A stretch of DNA of 64,000 nucleotides from Flavobacteriales bacterium (GCA_020635875.1 JACJYY010000006.1:124001-188000); one strand, 5' to 3'. Counted from the stretch's first letter, positions 1 through 9,143 are shown. Numbers and translations are program-made. The notes: generated by a model from the letters alone, not told the origin.

Positions 1-434
1 AAGTCTACTTCTATATCCTTAAAGTTCTTTCCACTAAAGGATTCTTCTTCATTCAAAAAACCATATTTAAAATAAAGCACCTCATCAGGCTTAGCCAACT
101 CATTTGCTGTTTGAATAAAGTCCGGATGAAAAATAAGATCTAAATCTCCTACAATAAAATAAGGTGTGGTACACCTGCGCAAAGCGATATTAATCGAACG
201 ACACTTGTTCCATAACTGTCCTTGTGTGTGACACTCAATTAGAGTAACATGATTATAAGACTTCAGTAATTCTTTTAGTTTTAACTTATAGTCTAAATCT
301 GATCCATAATCCACCAAGAAAAAATCAAATGACATATTACTTTGTGCATGTAAGGAATCTAAGTTGTTTTTAACAATCCTCAGATCTCTATTGCGATTAG
401 TCAATACTAATGTTATTTGTTTTTCTTGGCTCAT
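1..434 (-). CDS. Glycosyltransferase family 2 (3' part cut by window edge)
   Basis: About 144 N-terminal residues of a GT-A-fold glycosyltransferase, read from the ATG at 434 to the window edge with no stop. Seen: an N-terminal beta-strand start (ITLVLTNRNRD), a VDYGSD segment that resembles the nucleotide-binding turn of GT2 enzymes, and VGDLDLIF with the metal/nucleotide-sugar DxD-type motif at about residues 97-99. It lies 7 nt after the reconstructed stop of the upstream methyltransferase copy, so it belongs to the same polysaccharide operon. It would be expected to add a sugar to the exported glycan at the cytoplasmic face. The acceptor and donor cannot be read from the sequence. The C-terminus is missing, so family membership is moderately secure and specificity is unknown. 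Confidence 0.75.
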   Translation of the reverse strand, partial: MSQEKQITLVLTNRNRDLRIVKNNLDSLHAQSNMSFDFFLVDYGSDLDYKLKLKELLKSYNHVTLIECHTQGQLWNKCRSINIALRRCTTPYFIVGDLDLIFHPDFIQTANELAKPDEVLYFKYGFLNEEESFSGKNFKDIEVD

Positions 435-441
435 AAATACC

Positions 442-1129
442 TTATTCCGATTTTTTTACTTCAATAATCCACTCACTCAAACACGTATTGTATTTTGTAT
501 GAAGTTCCATACGCTCAATAGACTGTATTTCTACATTTGATCGTCCATACAATTTTTCAATATCCTTTTTTGTCGTGTATCGTATTAGTCCCATACCTGA
601 CATTGGCCCTGTTGATGGTTATCATAGCATGATAATCCACCTCTTCCCCTACTTCTAAACCCCATGTTCCTTCATTAAAGGTTTGACTGTAAAAAACACC
701 CCCTGGTTTTAGCTTTTTATACACCAAATCAATAATTTTTTTTGACTTATCAAAAACGTTGCAACAAAGACTCTCGACATCTATTACCGCATCAAAAAAG
801 CCATCTTCGAAATTGTCAAGTTCATATAAATAATCTCCAGCATAAAAGTCTTTTATCTGCTCTGAAAGCCCTTCCTCTCGCAACCGTTTTTCACAATTAT
901 CAATTGCTGTCTTACTACCTTCTATAGCGTACACACTAAAACCTTCTCTGGCTACATACCATAAATTAGCCCCTGTTCCCGCTCCAATCTCCAACACTTT
1001 TATAGCCTTTCTATCAGAGGCTTTATAAAAATTTCGAGCTATAAATTTTACAACTCCTAAAGCGGGGTACTTTCCCCATTCATTATTTTGAAAAAGTCCT
1101 TCCCAAATTTCTAAATTACCATCAATCAT
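442..1129 (-). pseudogene. SAM-dependent methyltransferase, frameshifted copy 2
   Basis: A class I SAM-dependent methyltransferase closely similar to the intact copy at 8463-9143. Motif I is VLEIGAGTGANLW near residue 45, and the N-terminus NLEIWEGLFQNNEWGKYPALG aligns with the other copy. As sequenced, the open frame ends at 557 after 190 residues with an unrelated tail. The homologous C-terminus (GPMSGMGLIRY through CLSEWIIEVKKSE) continues in the next frame to a stop at 442-444. Alignment to the paralogue puts the lesion at one extra base near 619-620: removing one T of GGTTAT (plus strand) gives M-I-P-S-T-G-P-M, matching V-L-P-K-S-G-P-M of the intact copy. It may be a recent pseudogene or a base-call error. 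The substrate is presumably a sugar of the glycan made by this operon; that is inference from context. Confidence 0.8.
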
Positions 1130-1156
1130 TTTCTTATTGTATTAGTATAATCTTTC

Positions 1157-2623
1157 TTAATTACTCATCGGGTTATATACTTCCATCTTTTTAAGATGTT
1201 TATTTTCAAAATTATAACTATTCATAAAATTCATGAATTTTGAAACAAAATCTTCTTTTTCTACATCTAAAAAAAGTATTTCATCATCGTCTCCATAGTC
1301 ATCATGGTATACGCTTACTGCAAAATCATCAATTAAAATAGTAGGAACCCCCATTAATTTAGCTTCTATTGTTGTTCCTGAATAATTCGTTACATGCAAT
1401 ACCGAATTAGTTAGGGATTCGAGCAACGAATTTTCGAAATATTCTTCCACTCTCACTTTGTTTGATATCCCAGCTTTTTCAATATATTCAGATAACTCGT
1501 TTTTCCTAAAAGTATTTCTAGGATGCAAACGGAAAACCCAAATAAAATTATTGCTTTTTATCAATTCAATAATTTTTGAATGAACCATTCTTTCTATGGT
1601 ATAAATGGGTTGAAGAGTATATAAGATGTGATTTTTATTTCTCTCTTGAGAAGTATTGAGTTGATAATTTGACATTGCGTATGAAAGGTATGTGTTGCCT
1701 ATTATCTTCGCTGTAACGGTAGATGTTTTTGCAGCCCATTTCATAATGCTTTCATTAGATCTCTCATCCCAAGTCCAAAATTCTTTTACCATTGTATTAT
1801 AGCCCTTAACTGGCACCTTTTCCCAACTAGAAAAAACTAAATGAATATTAGATATCGGCCCATGCTGAATATCGTATGTTGGTATATTTAAATTATTGGC
1901 CGCCAATAGAGATGAAATAATATCATCCCAAGAGTAGAAATTGCTGTAAATAATTTTTTCTGGTTTAATTTTTTTATAAACAATTTCAAAAAAAGTACTA
2001 TTTGTCAATAATTTATCAACCCAAATTTTCAAATTATCAATTTCGAAAAAAACCTTCACCTCCTCAAATAAATTATCATTATTAAGCTCTTCTAAGAATA
2101 AATCATATTTTTCTAATGATAATTTCTGGCAATGTTTCTTTGAAAATAAATTCTTAACGATTTTAAACTCCTTTATGTATTCATTAAGCAAGTACACATT
2201 TTTTTTATTGTAAATGTTTTTATGAATTTTTTCAAACTCAAAAAAAAACACTTTATCTTGAAGATTATGATAATCAATCATGGAATCAAATAGTTTATGA
2301 AAAGCCTTCCCTTGGTGATTTAGACGTATTGACCCCACACTAAAAAACAACAAAGACTTTCTAGGAAGTCTAACATAAAACCTTCCAAAGGCAATCAGTG
2401 CATAGACATATCTCAAAAACCGATATATATATGTATGACCAAATTTAGCAATAGAAGATTTTTTATTTTCATTTCCTTTTGCAGAAAGTCCAGCAAGAAC
2501 TGTTAAATACACTTTAATTCGAATCAAAGGCCATAGATCAACCCCATAGATCTTCCATTCTTCTACTGGATAATTTTCTTCAAACCAATTAATTTTCGTT
2601 TTCAGTTCAATTTCAGGACTCAT
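1157..2623 (-). CDS. GT-B-like capsular/surface glycan biosynthesis protein
   Basis: A 488-residue soluble protein with no signal peptide. The C-terminal half has features of GT-B-fold glycosyltransferases and capsule-synthesis proteins: FRLHPRNTFRK around residue 375, then NYSGTTIEAKLMGVPTILIDD around residues 425-445. The latter is the kind of serine/glutamate-containing nucleotide-binding loop seen in GT-B sialyltransferase/polysaccharide transferase families. The N-terminal half is Lys/Asn/Phe-rich and not recognised. The start overlaps the stop of the upstream cytidylyltransferase by 4 nt, so the two are probably translationally coupled. That pairing suggests it transfers the CMP-activated nonulosonate onto the glycan, but this is an inference from position. 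The exact family is uncertain. Confidence 0.55.
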   Translation of the reverse strand: MSPEIELKTKINWFEENYPVEEWKIYGVDLWPLIRIKVYLTVLAGLSAKGNENKKSSIAKFGHTYIYRFLRYVYALIAFGRFYVRLPRKSLLFFSVGSIRLNHQGKAFHKLFDSMIDYHNLQDKVFFFEFEKIHKNIYNKKNVYLLNEYIKEFKIVKNLFSKKHCQKLSLEKYDLFLEELNNDNLFEEVKVFFEIDNLKIWVDKLLTNSTFFEIVYKKIKPEKIIYSNFYSWDDIISSLLAANNLNIPTYDIQHGPISNIHLVFSSWEKVPVKGYNTMVKEFWTWDERSNESIMKWAAKTSTVTAKIIGNTYLSYAMSNYQLNTSQERNKNHILYTLQPIYTIERMVHSKIIELIKSNNFIWVFRLHPRNTFRKNELSEYIEKAGISNKVRVEEYFENSLLESLTNSVLHVTNYSGTTIEAKLMGVPTILIDDFAVSVYHDDYGDDDEILFLDVEKEDFVSKFMNFMNSYNFENKHLKKMEVYNPMSN

Positions 2624-3312
2624 GAACTTACTTTTTTATACATGAACTCAGCAAAATCAAAATCCATCTGATTATCAATATCTATTGAATATTCTGAACT
2701 CATTTCAAATTTTAACACCTTATCAAAGTTAAGAGTTCCTTTTTCTAATAAAGAAGTTGTCTTGATAACATATACTGACCCATTAATCTCATAAACTTCT
2801 TTCACGTCCTGCCTCCTAGAGGCTACTGATTGTTTACATTTTTGTAAATACCCATCTTTATCCTCTTCGAATAAGTTGTAATAGGGATTTGCTTTTGATT
2901 TGACCACTGAAACAACCATATCAACATCAGGCTCCTTTTGTGCCAAATCTATCATTTTATCTATATCACCTTCTTTCCTAAATGGAGTCGTTGGTTGTAA
3001 CAAAACCAAATAATCATACGTTTCATTACTTTGCAAAAAGTAATCTACAGCATGTCTGATAAAACTATAACTAGAAGCCTCATCAGATGCTAACTCAGTT
3101 GGCCTAAGAAAAGGAACCTCCGCTTTATATTCTTTAGCTATTGAAGCAATTTCTTTACAGTCCGTACTAACAATGAGCTTGTCTATTTTTTTTGAGGACA
3201 ATCCTGATTTTATAGACCATCCTATCAATGGCACTCCTGCTAGTTTTTTGATATTCTTACCAGGCAAACCTTTGCTCCCTCCTCTAGCTCCTATTAAACC
3301 TAATATTTTCAT
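2620..3312 (-). CDS. legF: CMP-nonulosonate cytidylyltransferase (CMP-legionaminate/neuraminate synthase)
   Basis: A 230-residue acylneuraminate cytidylyltransferase, a usual length for the family. The N-terminus ILGLIGARGGSKGLPGKNIK is the CTP-binding signature (ARGGSKGLPxKN), followed by STDCKEIA and a QPTTPFR motif near residue 105. It activates a nine-carbon keto-sugar acid with CTP to give the CMP-linked donor. The N-acylneuraminate, legionaminate and pseudaminate enzymes share these motifs. The neighbouring PtmE-like, LegB-, LegC-, LegG- and LegI-type genes favour the legionaminate route. It overlaps ptmE by one base upstream and the next gene by four, in the middle of the operon. Confidence 0.85.
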   Translation of the reverse strand: MKILGLIGARGGSKGLPGKNIKKLAGVPLIGWSIKSGLSSKKIDKLIVSTDCKEIASIAKEYKAEVPFLRPTELASDEASSYSFIRHAVDYFLQSNETYDYLVLLQPTTPFRKEGDIDKMIDLAQKEPDVDMVVSVVKSKANPYYNLFEEDKDGYLQKCKQSVASRRQDVKEVYEINGSVYVIKTTSLLEKGTLNFDKVLKFEMSSEYSIDIDNQMDFDFAEFMYKKVSS

Positions 3313-4358
3313 TAAAACTTAATATTTAGGACATCCTTTTGTGCTTTTTCAAAGTCTTTTGGTTTGCCAATATCTAACCAATATTTATTTATAGGATAGT
3401 GTACAATTTTATGATTAGTATCAATTAATTTTGACAGTAAATCCGTCGCATTAAAAAACATATTTTTTGGAATCAAATCAACAATCTCCTTCTTAAAGAT
3501 GTAAATTCCTGCATTGGAATAGTATGTATAAGTCGGTTTTTCTCTTAAAGCTGTTACTAATCTACTATCTGTCTCAACTACGCCATAAGGTATCTCAACA
3601 TTATAATCTATCGTAGCAATAATTAGGTCTGCCTCTGTCTCCAATAATGAAACAAACATTTCTTCAAGATTAATGTTAGTTAACAAATCTGAATTCATAA
3701 CTAACACATAAGACTCTTTAAAATTTTCCTTTTGACGAACCGCACCAATTGTTCCATAAGGCTCATCTTCTTTCAAATAAGTAATATCAACCCCAAAACG
3801 TTTACCATCCGTGAAGTACTCTTCAATTACTTCCGATTTATATTTTACGGATAACGAAATGTCTTTAATCCCATAAGAACGCAATAATTCAATATTATAT
3901 TCAATAATCGGTTTACCTCCTATTTCTAGCATAGGCTTGGGAGTATCTTTTGTTAAGGGTAACAATCTTTTTCCAACTCCTCCTGCCATAATTATAGCTT
4001 CAACAGGTAAAATAGTTTTTATTTCCTTAAAATTAACCAATGTTTTTAACGAACCATCTTTGTTAAGAACGGGCACAAGCTCTAGTTTGTTATGCTTAAT
4101 AAATTCTATTTTTTTTCTATCAAAAACTCCACTTTCGATATACGTAAAATCTTTGAAGTAAAAATCTTTCACTTTGCTTTCCATGCTACAACCTCTTAAA
4201 AGAGCTCGTCTGATATCGCCATCAGTTACAGTTCCTATTATTTTTCCAATATCATTCTTGACGAGTAATGTTTGGGGTTCTGAAATATTTGATAGCATTG
4301 ATAATGCTATCGTTAGAACATCATTCTCATGGATTATGAAATATGATTCAGGTTGCAT
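3312..4358 (-). CDS. ptmE: CBS-domain nucleotidyltransferase, PtmE-like (GDP-glucosamine pathway)
   Basis: 348 residues in two parts. A CBS-domain pair occupies residues 1 to about 120 (IIGTVTDGDIRRALLRGCSM is a typical CBS strand-helix). A sugar-1-phosphate nucleotidyltransferase follows from about 125: AIIMAGGVGKRLLPLTKDTP is the Rossmann nucleotide-binding loop with the catalytic GGxGxRLxPLT pattern, then KPMLEIGGKPIIEY. This CBS plus NTP_transferase arrangement is that of Campylobacter PtmE, the glucosamine-1-phosphate guanylyltransferase that starts the GDP-linked legionaminic acid route. Its presence is the main reason to favour legionaminate over neuraminate here. The nucleotide specificity itself cannot be read from sequence. 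Confidence 0.8.
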   Translation of the reverse strand: MQPESYFIIHENDVLTIALSMLSNISEPQTLLVKNDIGKIIGTVTDGDIRRALLRGCSMESKVKDFYFKDFTYIESGVFDRKKIEFIKHNKLELVPVLNKDGSLKTLVNFKEIKTILPVEAIIMAGGVGKRLLPLTKDTPKPMLEIGGKPIIEYNIELLRSYGIKDISLSVKYKSEVIEEYFTDGKRFGVDITYLKEDEPYGTIGAVRQKENFKESYVLVMNSDLLTNINLEEMFVSLLETEADLIIATIDYNVEIPYGVVETDSRLVTALREKPTYTYYSNAGIYIFKKEIVDLIPKNMFFNATDLLSKLIDTNHKIVHYPINKYWLDIGKPKDFEKAQKDVLNIKF

Positions 4359-4362
4359 AGGG

Positions 4363-5316
4363 TTAAATAATTTTTTTAATTTCTTCCTTTAATCTATCAA
4401 ACTTATCCTGCTCATAATATGAATAGAGAGGTACCGCAATTAGATTAGAATACAATTCGTTTTCTCTTTTGCCTGAGGGCCAAAAATTAGGCAAATAAAT
4501 AGATTTTGAACGTAAATAGGCATAGATCTTATTTTTAGAACAATGGTTAAAAACAAAATAACTAATGTGTTCTGGCTTATTCTCAAAAACACTACCTAGG
4601 GCAAAACTCGATAACACATCAAATCTTGACCGTGCTATTTCTTGATCATTACTATCTTTAATGGTCAGTAACTGCTCCATGGAATTACTACTCATTCTAA
4701 AAATCTCTTTTTGCTGATCAATCTCTTGTTCTCCTTTATTAAAAAGTGTTAAATATTCTTCCTCGCTTCCAATAGAATAGCGCAAATATTCATTTTTTTT
4801 GTTTTTGGCTTCTGTCTTAGTTTGAACAAAAGGTGCTGTTTCATTTCTTATCAATAACCAATCGACTTGCAGATTGGTCTTAATCATACTACCGTCAACA
4901 AGATTCGAAACCTTTCGAAAACTATTAAATCCGAACCATTTTATTGCCTTCAATCTGTTTTCAAAGTTAATACTAAATACAGAATCTTCGAGTACTATTT
5001 TGTCTTGATAGTATAAACTATCAACATGAGTATTTTTTCCAAAATAATTGATTAGATAAAGGACATCATAATGATCAACATCTAAGGTGCTATAATCAAT
5101 TGTTAAATCAGATTTCACACGATAAAAAGAGTATTGTACCTCTTCGCTTTTCAAAACATCTTCTATCACTTCACATAGAAAATCAGGAATCAAAAATCTT
5201 TTATCTCTGCAATCTGTTCCTCTCAAAAACAATCGCAAAGAGGACCTTCCGCTATCAGTAAATCCAACTTGATAGTCTCTACGTATTAATGGCAACTCTC
5301 CTCCAATAGCAATCAT
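4363..5316 (-). CDS. DegT-like PLP-fold protein, possible divergent aminotransferase
   Basis: A 317-residue protein that looks like a shortened, divergent member of the DegT/DnrJ/EryC1 fold. Seen: GFTDSGRSSLRLFLRG near the N-terminus, where sugar aminotransferases bind the PLP phosphate; VLEDSVFS with Asp111, where those enzymes keep the aspartate facing the PLP nitrogen; and FNSFRKVSNLVDG with Lys135, where the Schiff-base lysine would sit. Overall it is short for the roughly 370-400 residue family and lacks the glycine-rich GGGG loop of the neighbouring LegC. It overlaps legG by 4 nt (start inside the legG stop). It could be a second aminotransferase or a non-catalytic relative; I cannot choose. 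Confidence 0.55.
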   Translation of the reverse strand: MIAIGGELPLIRRDYQVGFTDSGRSSLRLFLRGTDCRDKRFLIPDFLCEVIEDVLKSEEVQYSFYRVKSDLTIDYSTLDVDHYDVLYLINYFGKNTHVDSLYYQDKIVLEDSVFSINFENRLKAIKWFGFNSFRKVSNLVDGSMIKTNLQVDWLLIRNETAPFVQTKTEAKNKKNEYLRYSIGSEEEYLTLFNKGEQEIDQQKEIFRMSSNSMEQLLTIKDSNDQEIARSRFDVLSSFALGSVFENKPEHISYFVFNHCSKNKIYAYLRSKSIYLPNFWPSGKRENELYSNLIAVPLYSYYEQDKFDRLKEEIKKII

Positions 5317-6482
5317 CCAATATCATAAAATGTTTTTTGCTGTAAGTCAGCAAGTTCGATATTTTTCAATATCTCTTTTGTCTTAAAAGACGCATTCTCT
5401 CCTTCATAAGGATTCTTTACAGTTTTTAACTTTTGCTGAAATGAGTCTCTATACAATTGATCAAAACTCTCTATTATTTGTTCTTGATTAATACCTGTAT
5501 TGATTGTACTAGAGGCTTGCGCCCTTCCTTTTTGTCTGTCTCCTATATTAATTGTACCTATTTTAAAACTTGGAGCCTCCACAATACCACTAGATGAATT
5601 TCCTACGACAGCATCGACATATTGTAAAGCAGACAAATACCTCAACCTACCCAAAGAATCAAAACAAACAGCCTTTTCAGCATGCTGCGACACATAGCTC
5701 TCAATAGCCTTATTTATTATCCTTCCCCCTTCATCTGCATTTGCTTTGGTAAAAATTAAAGTAGTCTCATCCAAGGTGTCTATTGCAGACAAAATAACGT
5801 TTATATCTCTTTCATTTTCTTCCTTAGTAGCAAATGTGTTTGGATGAAATGTGAATAAAATACTTTTCTTTTTTAACTGCACTCCTATACTTTTTTCCAG
5901 TTCCTCTTTAGACAATAAATCTAATGTCTTTATGTTATCTAAGCCTGCTTCACCAAAATTAAAAACACGATCAGGGTGTTCTCCTAATTGAATCACACGG
6001 TTTCGATACTCTTCAGTCGCAACGAAATGCAGTTGACTCATTTTGGTAATAGCGTGCCTAATCTGATCATCAACCACACCAAAAGTAAGTTCTCCTCCAC
6101 TTAAATGAGCTACTGGAATCTTTAACATCATAGCTGATGCTACCGCCGAAAAAATCTCAAATCGATCCCCTAACACCACTATAATATCTGGCTGTAATTC
6201 ATGAAATGCTTCGGCAATAGAAATTTGAGCTAAGCCCATAGACTTACTGACACCAACTCCACTATCGGAAGATAGTATAATTTCAATCTCTTTATTAATA
6301 GTAAACTGTTCACCTATTTCTGTTTTGGTATAACCAAATTCAGGAGACAAATGAGAACCTGTTACAATTAATTGCAACTCTAACCCATCGTCTTTTTGTA
6401 TTTCTTCAAACAAAGGTTCGAGCAAACCGTATTCTGCTCTTGTTCCTGTTATCCCACATATTTTTCTTTTCTGCTGCTTCAT
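5313..6482 (-). CDS. legG: Hydrolysing UDP/GDP-sugar 2-epimerase (LegG/NeuC family)
   Basis: A 389-residue GT-B-fold epimerase. Seen: KICGITGTRAEYGLLEPLF at the N-terminus (the TGTRAEYG signature of the NeuC/LegG hydrolysing epimerases), VVLGDRFE near residue 105, HLSGGELTFGVVDDQIRHAIT near 127-147 with the conserved His residues, and GNSSSGIVEAPSF near 295. The enzyme inverts C2 and releases the nucleotide to give the free 2,4-diacetamido hexose (or ManNAc in NeuC) that the synthase condenses with PEP. It overlaps the synthase upstream and the PLP-fold gene downstream by 4 nt each. LegG rather than NeuC is inferred from the rest of the cluster. Confidence 0.85.
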   Translation of the reverse strand: MKQQKRKICGITGTRAEYGLLEPLFEEIQKDDGLELQLIVTGSHLSPEFGYTKTEIGEQFTINKEIEIILSSDSGVGVSKSMGLAQISIAEAFHELQPDIIVVLGDRFEIFSAVASAMMLKIPVAHLSGGELTFGVVDDQIRHAITKMSQLHFVATEEYRNRVIQLGEHPDRVFNFGEAGLDNIKTLDLLSKEELEKSIGVQLKKKSILFTFHPNTFATKEENERDINVILSAIDTLDETTLIFTKANADEGGRIINKAIESYVSQHAEKAVCFDSLGRLRYLSALQYVDAVVGNSSSGIVEAPSFKIGTINIGDRQKGRAQASSTINTGINQEQIIESFDQLYRDSFQQKLKTVKNPYEGENASFKTKEILKNIELADLQQKTFYDIG

Positions 6483-7471
6483 AACATTTCTCCTTCAGAA
6501 TAATCTTTCGTCGCAACTTGACCAATAACTTTCTCCCAATCCATTGGATTTAAACCTGTCCCAGGTCTCTTAGTCGTAAGATTTATATCACTAAAAACGT
6601 CTCCCTTTTTAATATTATTTTTAGCAAAAATAGATTTCCTTACAATTTCAATGTTAGGCTTTTCACTCGGAGATGCTTCTTTTTTACCATTACCAATTGC
6701 CTTTTCAATATTTCGGATGGATTCCACCATACGCTTAAGTTCAATTGGTTCTAACGAAGCCTTGTGATCAGGCCCAGGTAATGAATTATCTAAGGTGAAA
6801 TGTTTCTCAATCACAGAGGCTCCCATTGCCACAGCGGCTATTGGCACTTCTATTCCCAAGGTATGATCAGAATACCCTACTTTGACACCTAGCTCCTGTT
6901 TAATACTAAGCATGGCTTTTAAATTCACATCTTCCATTGGCGTAGGATATTGGGTATTAGCATGAAGAATTGTAATATCCTCTTTTTTTGTTCCTGATTT
7001 AACCAACAAATTAATCGCAGCAGAGATTTCTCCCATTGTCCCCATTCCTGTGGACAAAATAACTTTCTTCCCCAAACCTCCAATATGTTTCAGAAAAGGA
7101 TAATTTGTCAACTCTCCTGAACCTATTTTAAATATATCTTGTAAATCACATAAAAAATCGGCACTCACTTCTTCATCAGGAGTAGACATAAAAATGATTC
7201 CTTTAGTGTCACAATAGGCCTTTAATTCTGAAAAATCATTATAACTAAGCTCTAGTTTTTTAAGCATATCATACTGTGATTCTTCTATTCCTGTGTTCTC
7301 AATTTGATAATCCGCCATTTTAGAGTCCTTAGATACTAATAATTCCGTCTTCCAAGTTTGAAATTTCACTACATCAACCCTTGCTTCACTGGCAGCATCT
7401 ATAAGCTTTTTGGCTAATTGGATATCCCCATTATGATTAACTCCTGCTTCAGCAATAATCATTACTTCCAT
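6479..7471 (-). CDS. legI: Nonulosonate synthase (N-acetylneuraminate/legionaminate synthase)
   Basis: A 330-residue NeuB/LegI-type synthase. The N-terminal TIM barrel begins IIAEAGVNHNGDIQLAKKLI, the diagnostic EAGxNHNGD motif, and carries DVVKFQTWK near residue 35 and VGYSDHT near 190. A C-terminal SAF (antifreeze-like) domain starts near residue 275 (RKSIFAKNNIKKGD, then KRPGTGL). It condenses a 6-deoxy or plain ManNAc-like sugar with phosphoenolpyruvate to form the nine-carbon acid. Length and domain order are normal. It overlaps legG by 4 nt. Legionaminate versus neuraminate specificity is inferred from the cluster. Confidence 0.88.
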   Translation of the reverse strand: MEVMIIAEAGVNHNGDIQLAKKLIDAASEARVDVVKFQTWKTELLVSKDSKMADYQIENTGIEESQYDMLKKLELSYNDFSELKAYCDTKGIIFMSTPDEEVSADFLCDLQDIFKIGSGELTNYPFLKHIGGLGKKVILSTGMGTMGEISAAINLLVKSGTKKEDITILHANTQYPTPMEDVNLKAMLSIKQELGVKVGYSDHTLGIEVPIAAVAMGASVIEKHFTLDNSLPGPDHKASLEPIELKRMVESIRNIEKAIGNGKKEASPSEKPNIEIVRKSIFAKNNIKKGDVFSDINLTTKRPGTGLNPMDWEKVIGQVATKDYSEGEML

Positions 7472-7489
7472 AAACCTATTTAATTTCTT

Positions 7490-8461
7490 TTATGAATCTA
7501 ATCTGTATTTCAAGAAATACGGAATTGTTGTTTCAAATTGCTTTTCCCAAGTTTTTATATATTGCTCATATTTTTCAGGCATAAAAACTTTACCCCCAAT
7601 ATAAAAGTTTTTGACCAAGGGAGAAAATTTATTTTTAAACCAAAATAGCTTATCATCTTTGGCTGTTGTTCGACCACCTCCAAGATGAAATAAGACAACC
7701 CCCTTAGCTCTTGCTATATCAAACACGGAGTCTAACAAAAAGTAATTCGCATTTAAATTGCGATAAGCGTAATCATTCGCTGATAAGTGATAATGGCCAA
7801 AAATTCCTGAAAACATAAAGAAACCTGATGAAATAGTTTTTCCTCCATATTTTACTTCAAAAAGCTCCACTTCCTTCAATTGTAGCAATGCTTCGAAATA
7901 GTCCTTTTTGAAGTAGTAATATTCTCCCGCATTATTCTTATCCATGGTCTTATAATAAAGCTCTAGAAAACCTTCAATGTTATTCGATTTTTCAAAAGTC
8001 AATTCCTTCTGACACTTCCTCAGAATAGTTCTCAATTTACTGGCGTATTGTACCCATCTTTCTTCCTTATCTATGGTAGTATCAACTGCAATAGTATTAC
8101 GATCCAGCCAGTACTTCGTATACTGTTCTTGTAATGCAAAAGGTTGTTCATTTAAAGGATGAATTCTTGAAAACTCAGCAATCACTTTATTCTTTTTACA
8201 ATACACCTGATAAGCGTCTATAGCCTCTGATATAAAACTTTCATCTGACGTATTGACAAAGGCACCTCCATACCCATAAGCAGTCTCTACATCATAATAC
8301 CCTTCCGTAATTTTTATTTTCCCTATTTGGGTAATAGGTCTTTTGATGGCTATATTATAAAATTGTTTCTCTCCCTTCTGATAGTCAAACTCAAAAACTT
8401 CCTCTCCATCATTCAGGTACAGCTCAACATATTCTTTTTTATAATATACATCTTGTAGCAT
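7490..8461 (-). CDS. FemAB/GNAT-like acyltransferase of the glycan cluster
   Basis: A 323-residue protein with the GNAT-superfamily features of Acetyltransf_6/FemAB-related proteins. The C-terminal half has ISSGFFMFSGIFGHYHLSAN, LNANYFLLDSVFDIARAKG and VLFHLGGGRTT (roughly residues 205-270), the last resembling the acyl-CoA or aminoacyl-donor site of this fold. No membrane segment is seen. Legionaminate biosynthesis requires N-acetylation of the 4-amino sugar made by LegC, normally by the left-handed-helix enzyme LegH, and no such gene is visible here. This protein, lying between methyltransferase copy 1 and legI, is therefore the best candidate for N-acylation, either in the pathway or as a decoration of the finished sugar. 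That role is inference. Confidence 0.6.
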   Translation of the reverse strand: MLQDVYYKKEYVELYLNDGEEVFEFDYQKGEKQFYNIAIKRPITQIGKIKITEGYYDVETAYGYGGAFVNTSDESFISEAIDAYQVYCKKNKVIAEFSRIHPLNEQPFALQEQYTKYWLDRNTIAVDTTIDKEERWVQYASKLRTILRKCQKELTFEKSNNIEGFLELYYKTMDKNNAGEYYYFKKDYFEALLQLKEVELFEVKYGGKTISSGFFMFSGIFGHYHLSANDYAYRNLNANYFLLDSVFDIARAKGVVLFHLGGGRTTAKDDKLFWFKNKFSPLVKNFYIGGKVFMPEKYEQYIKTWEKQFETTIPYFLKYRLDS

Positions 8462-8462
8462 T

Positions 8463-9143
8463 CTATTTCTTTATGACCTCAACAATCCACTCCTTGATGC
8501 AATTGCCTCCGTTTGTATGCAATTCGTTTCTTTCAATCGAAGTAATCTTACTATTAGCTCTTGTATATAGATCTTCAATATCCTCGTGTGTACTGTATCT
8601 GCTATAGCCCAAACCTTTCATTGGGCCTGATTTAGGTAATACCGCGTGGTACCCCACTTCCTCTCCTTCTAACCCCCATGTACCTTCTGCAAAAGTTTGA
8701 CTATACAAGACACCTTTATCTTTGAGCTTAGCAATTGCTATTTCAAGAATCTCTTTCGACCTTTCGTAGGAATTACAATATAGACTCTCTACATCAATAA
8801 TAGCATCAAATGTATTATCAGGAAAATGCTGCAACTCATCATAATAATCTCCTATTCTTATTTCTCCCACTTGTTCACTTAACCCTTCTACATCAAGTCT
8901 TTTTAGACAATTCTTTACTGCGGTAACACTACCATCCACTCCATAAACACTGAACCCTTCTCTAGCAATGTACCACAAATTAGCTCCTGTACCCGAGCCC
9001 AATTCTAATACTTTTACAGTTTTACGATTCTCCACCTTATAGAAATTTCGGGCTATAAATTTCACCACTCCCAATGCCGGATATTTACCCCATTCATTTT
9101 GTTGAAATACTTCTTCCCAAACCTCTAAATTATCATTCTTCAT
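8463..9143 (-). CDS. SAM-dependent methyltransferase, intact copy 1
   Basis: A class I methyltransferase with motif I VLELGSGTGANLWYIAREG and post-motif residues VYGVDGS. I place the start at ATG 9143 (MKNDNLEVWEEVF), giving 226 residues. This matches the start of the paralogue at 1129 and leaves a 2-nt gap after legC; the longer frame from 9200 would overlap the end of legC by 55 nt. The C-terminus (GGNCIKEWIVEVIKK) aligns with the reconstructed end of the frameshifted copy at 442. It probably methylates a sugar or a glycan acceptor of this cluster. The target position is not deducible. Confidence 0.75.
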   Translation of the reverse strand: MKNDNLEVWEEVFQQNEWGKYPALGVVKFIARNFYKVENRKTVKVLELGSGTGANLWYIAREGFSVYGVDGSVTAVKNCLKRLDVEGLSEQVGEIRIGDYYDELQHFPDNTFDAIIDVESLYCNSYERSKEILEIAIAKLKDKGVLYSQTFAEGTWGLEGEEVGYHAVLPKSGPMKGLGYSRYSTHEDIEDLYTRANSKITSIERNELHTNGGNCIKEWIVEVIKK

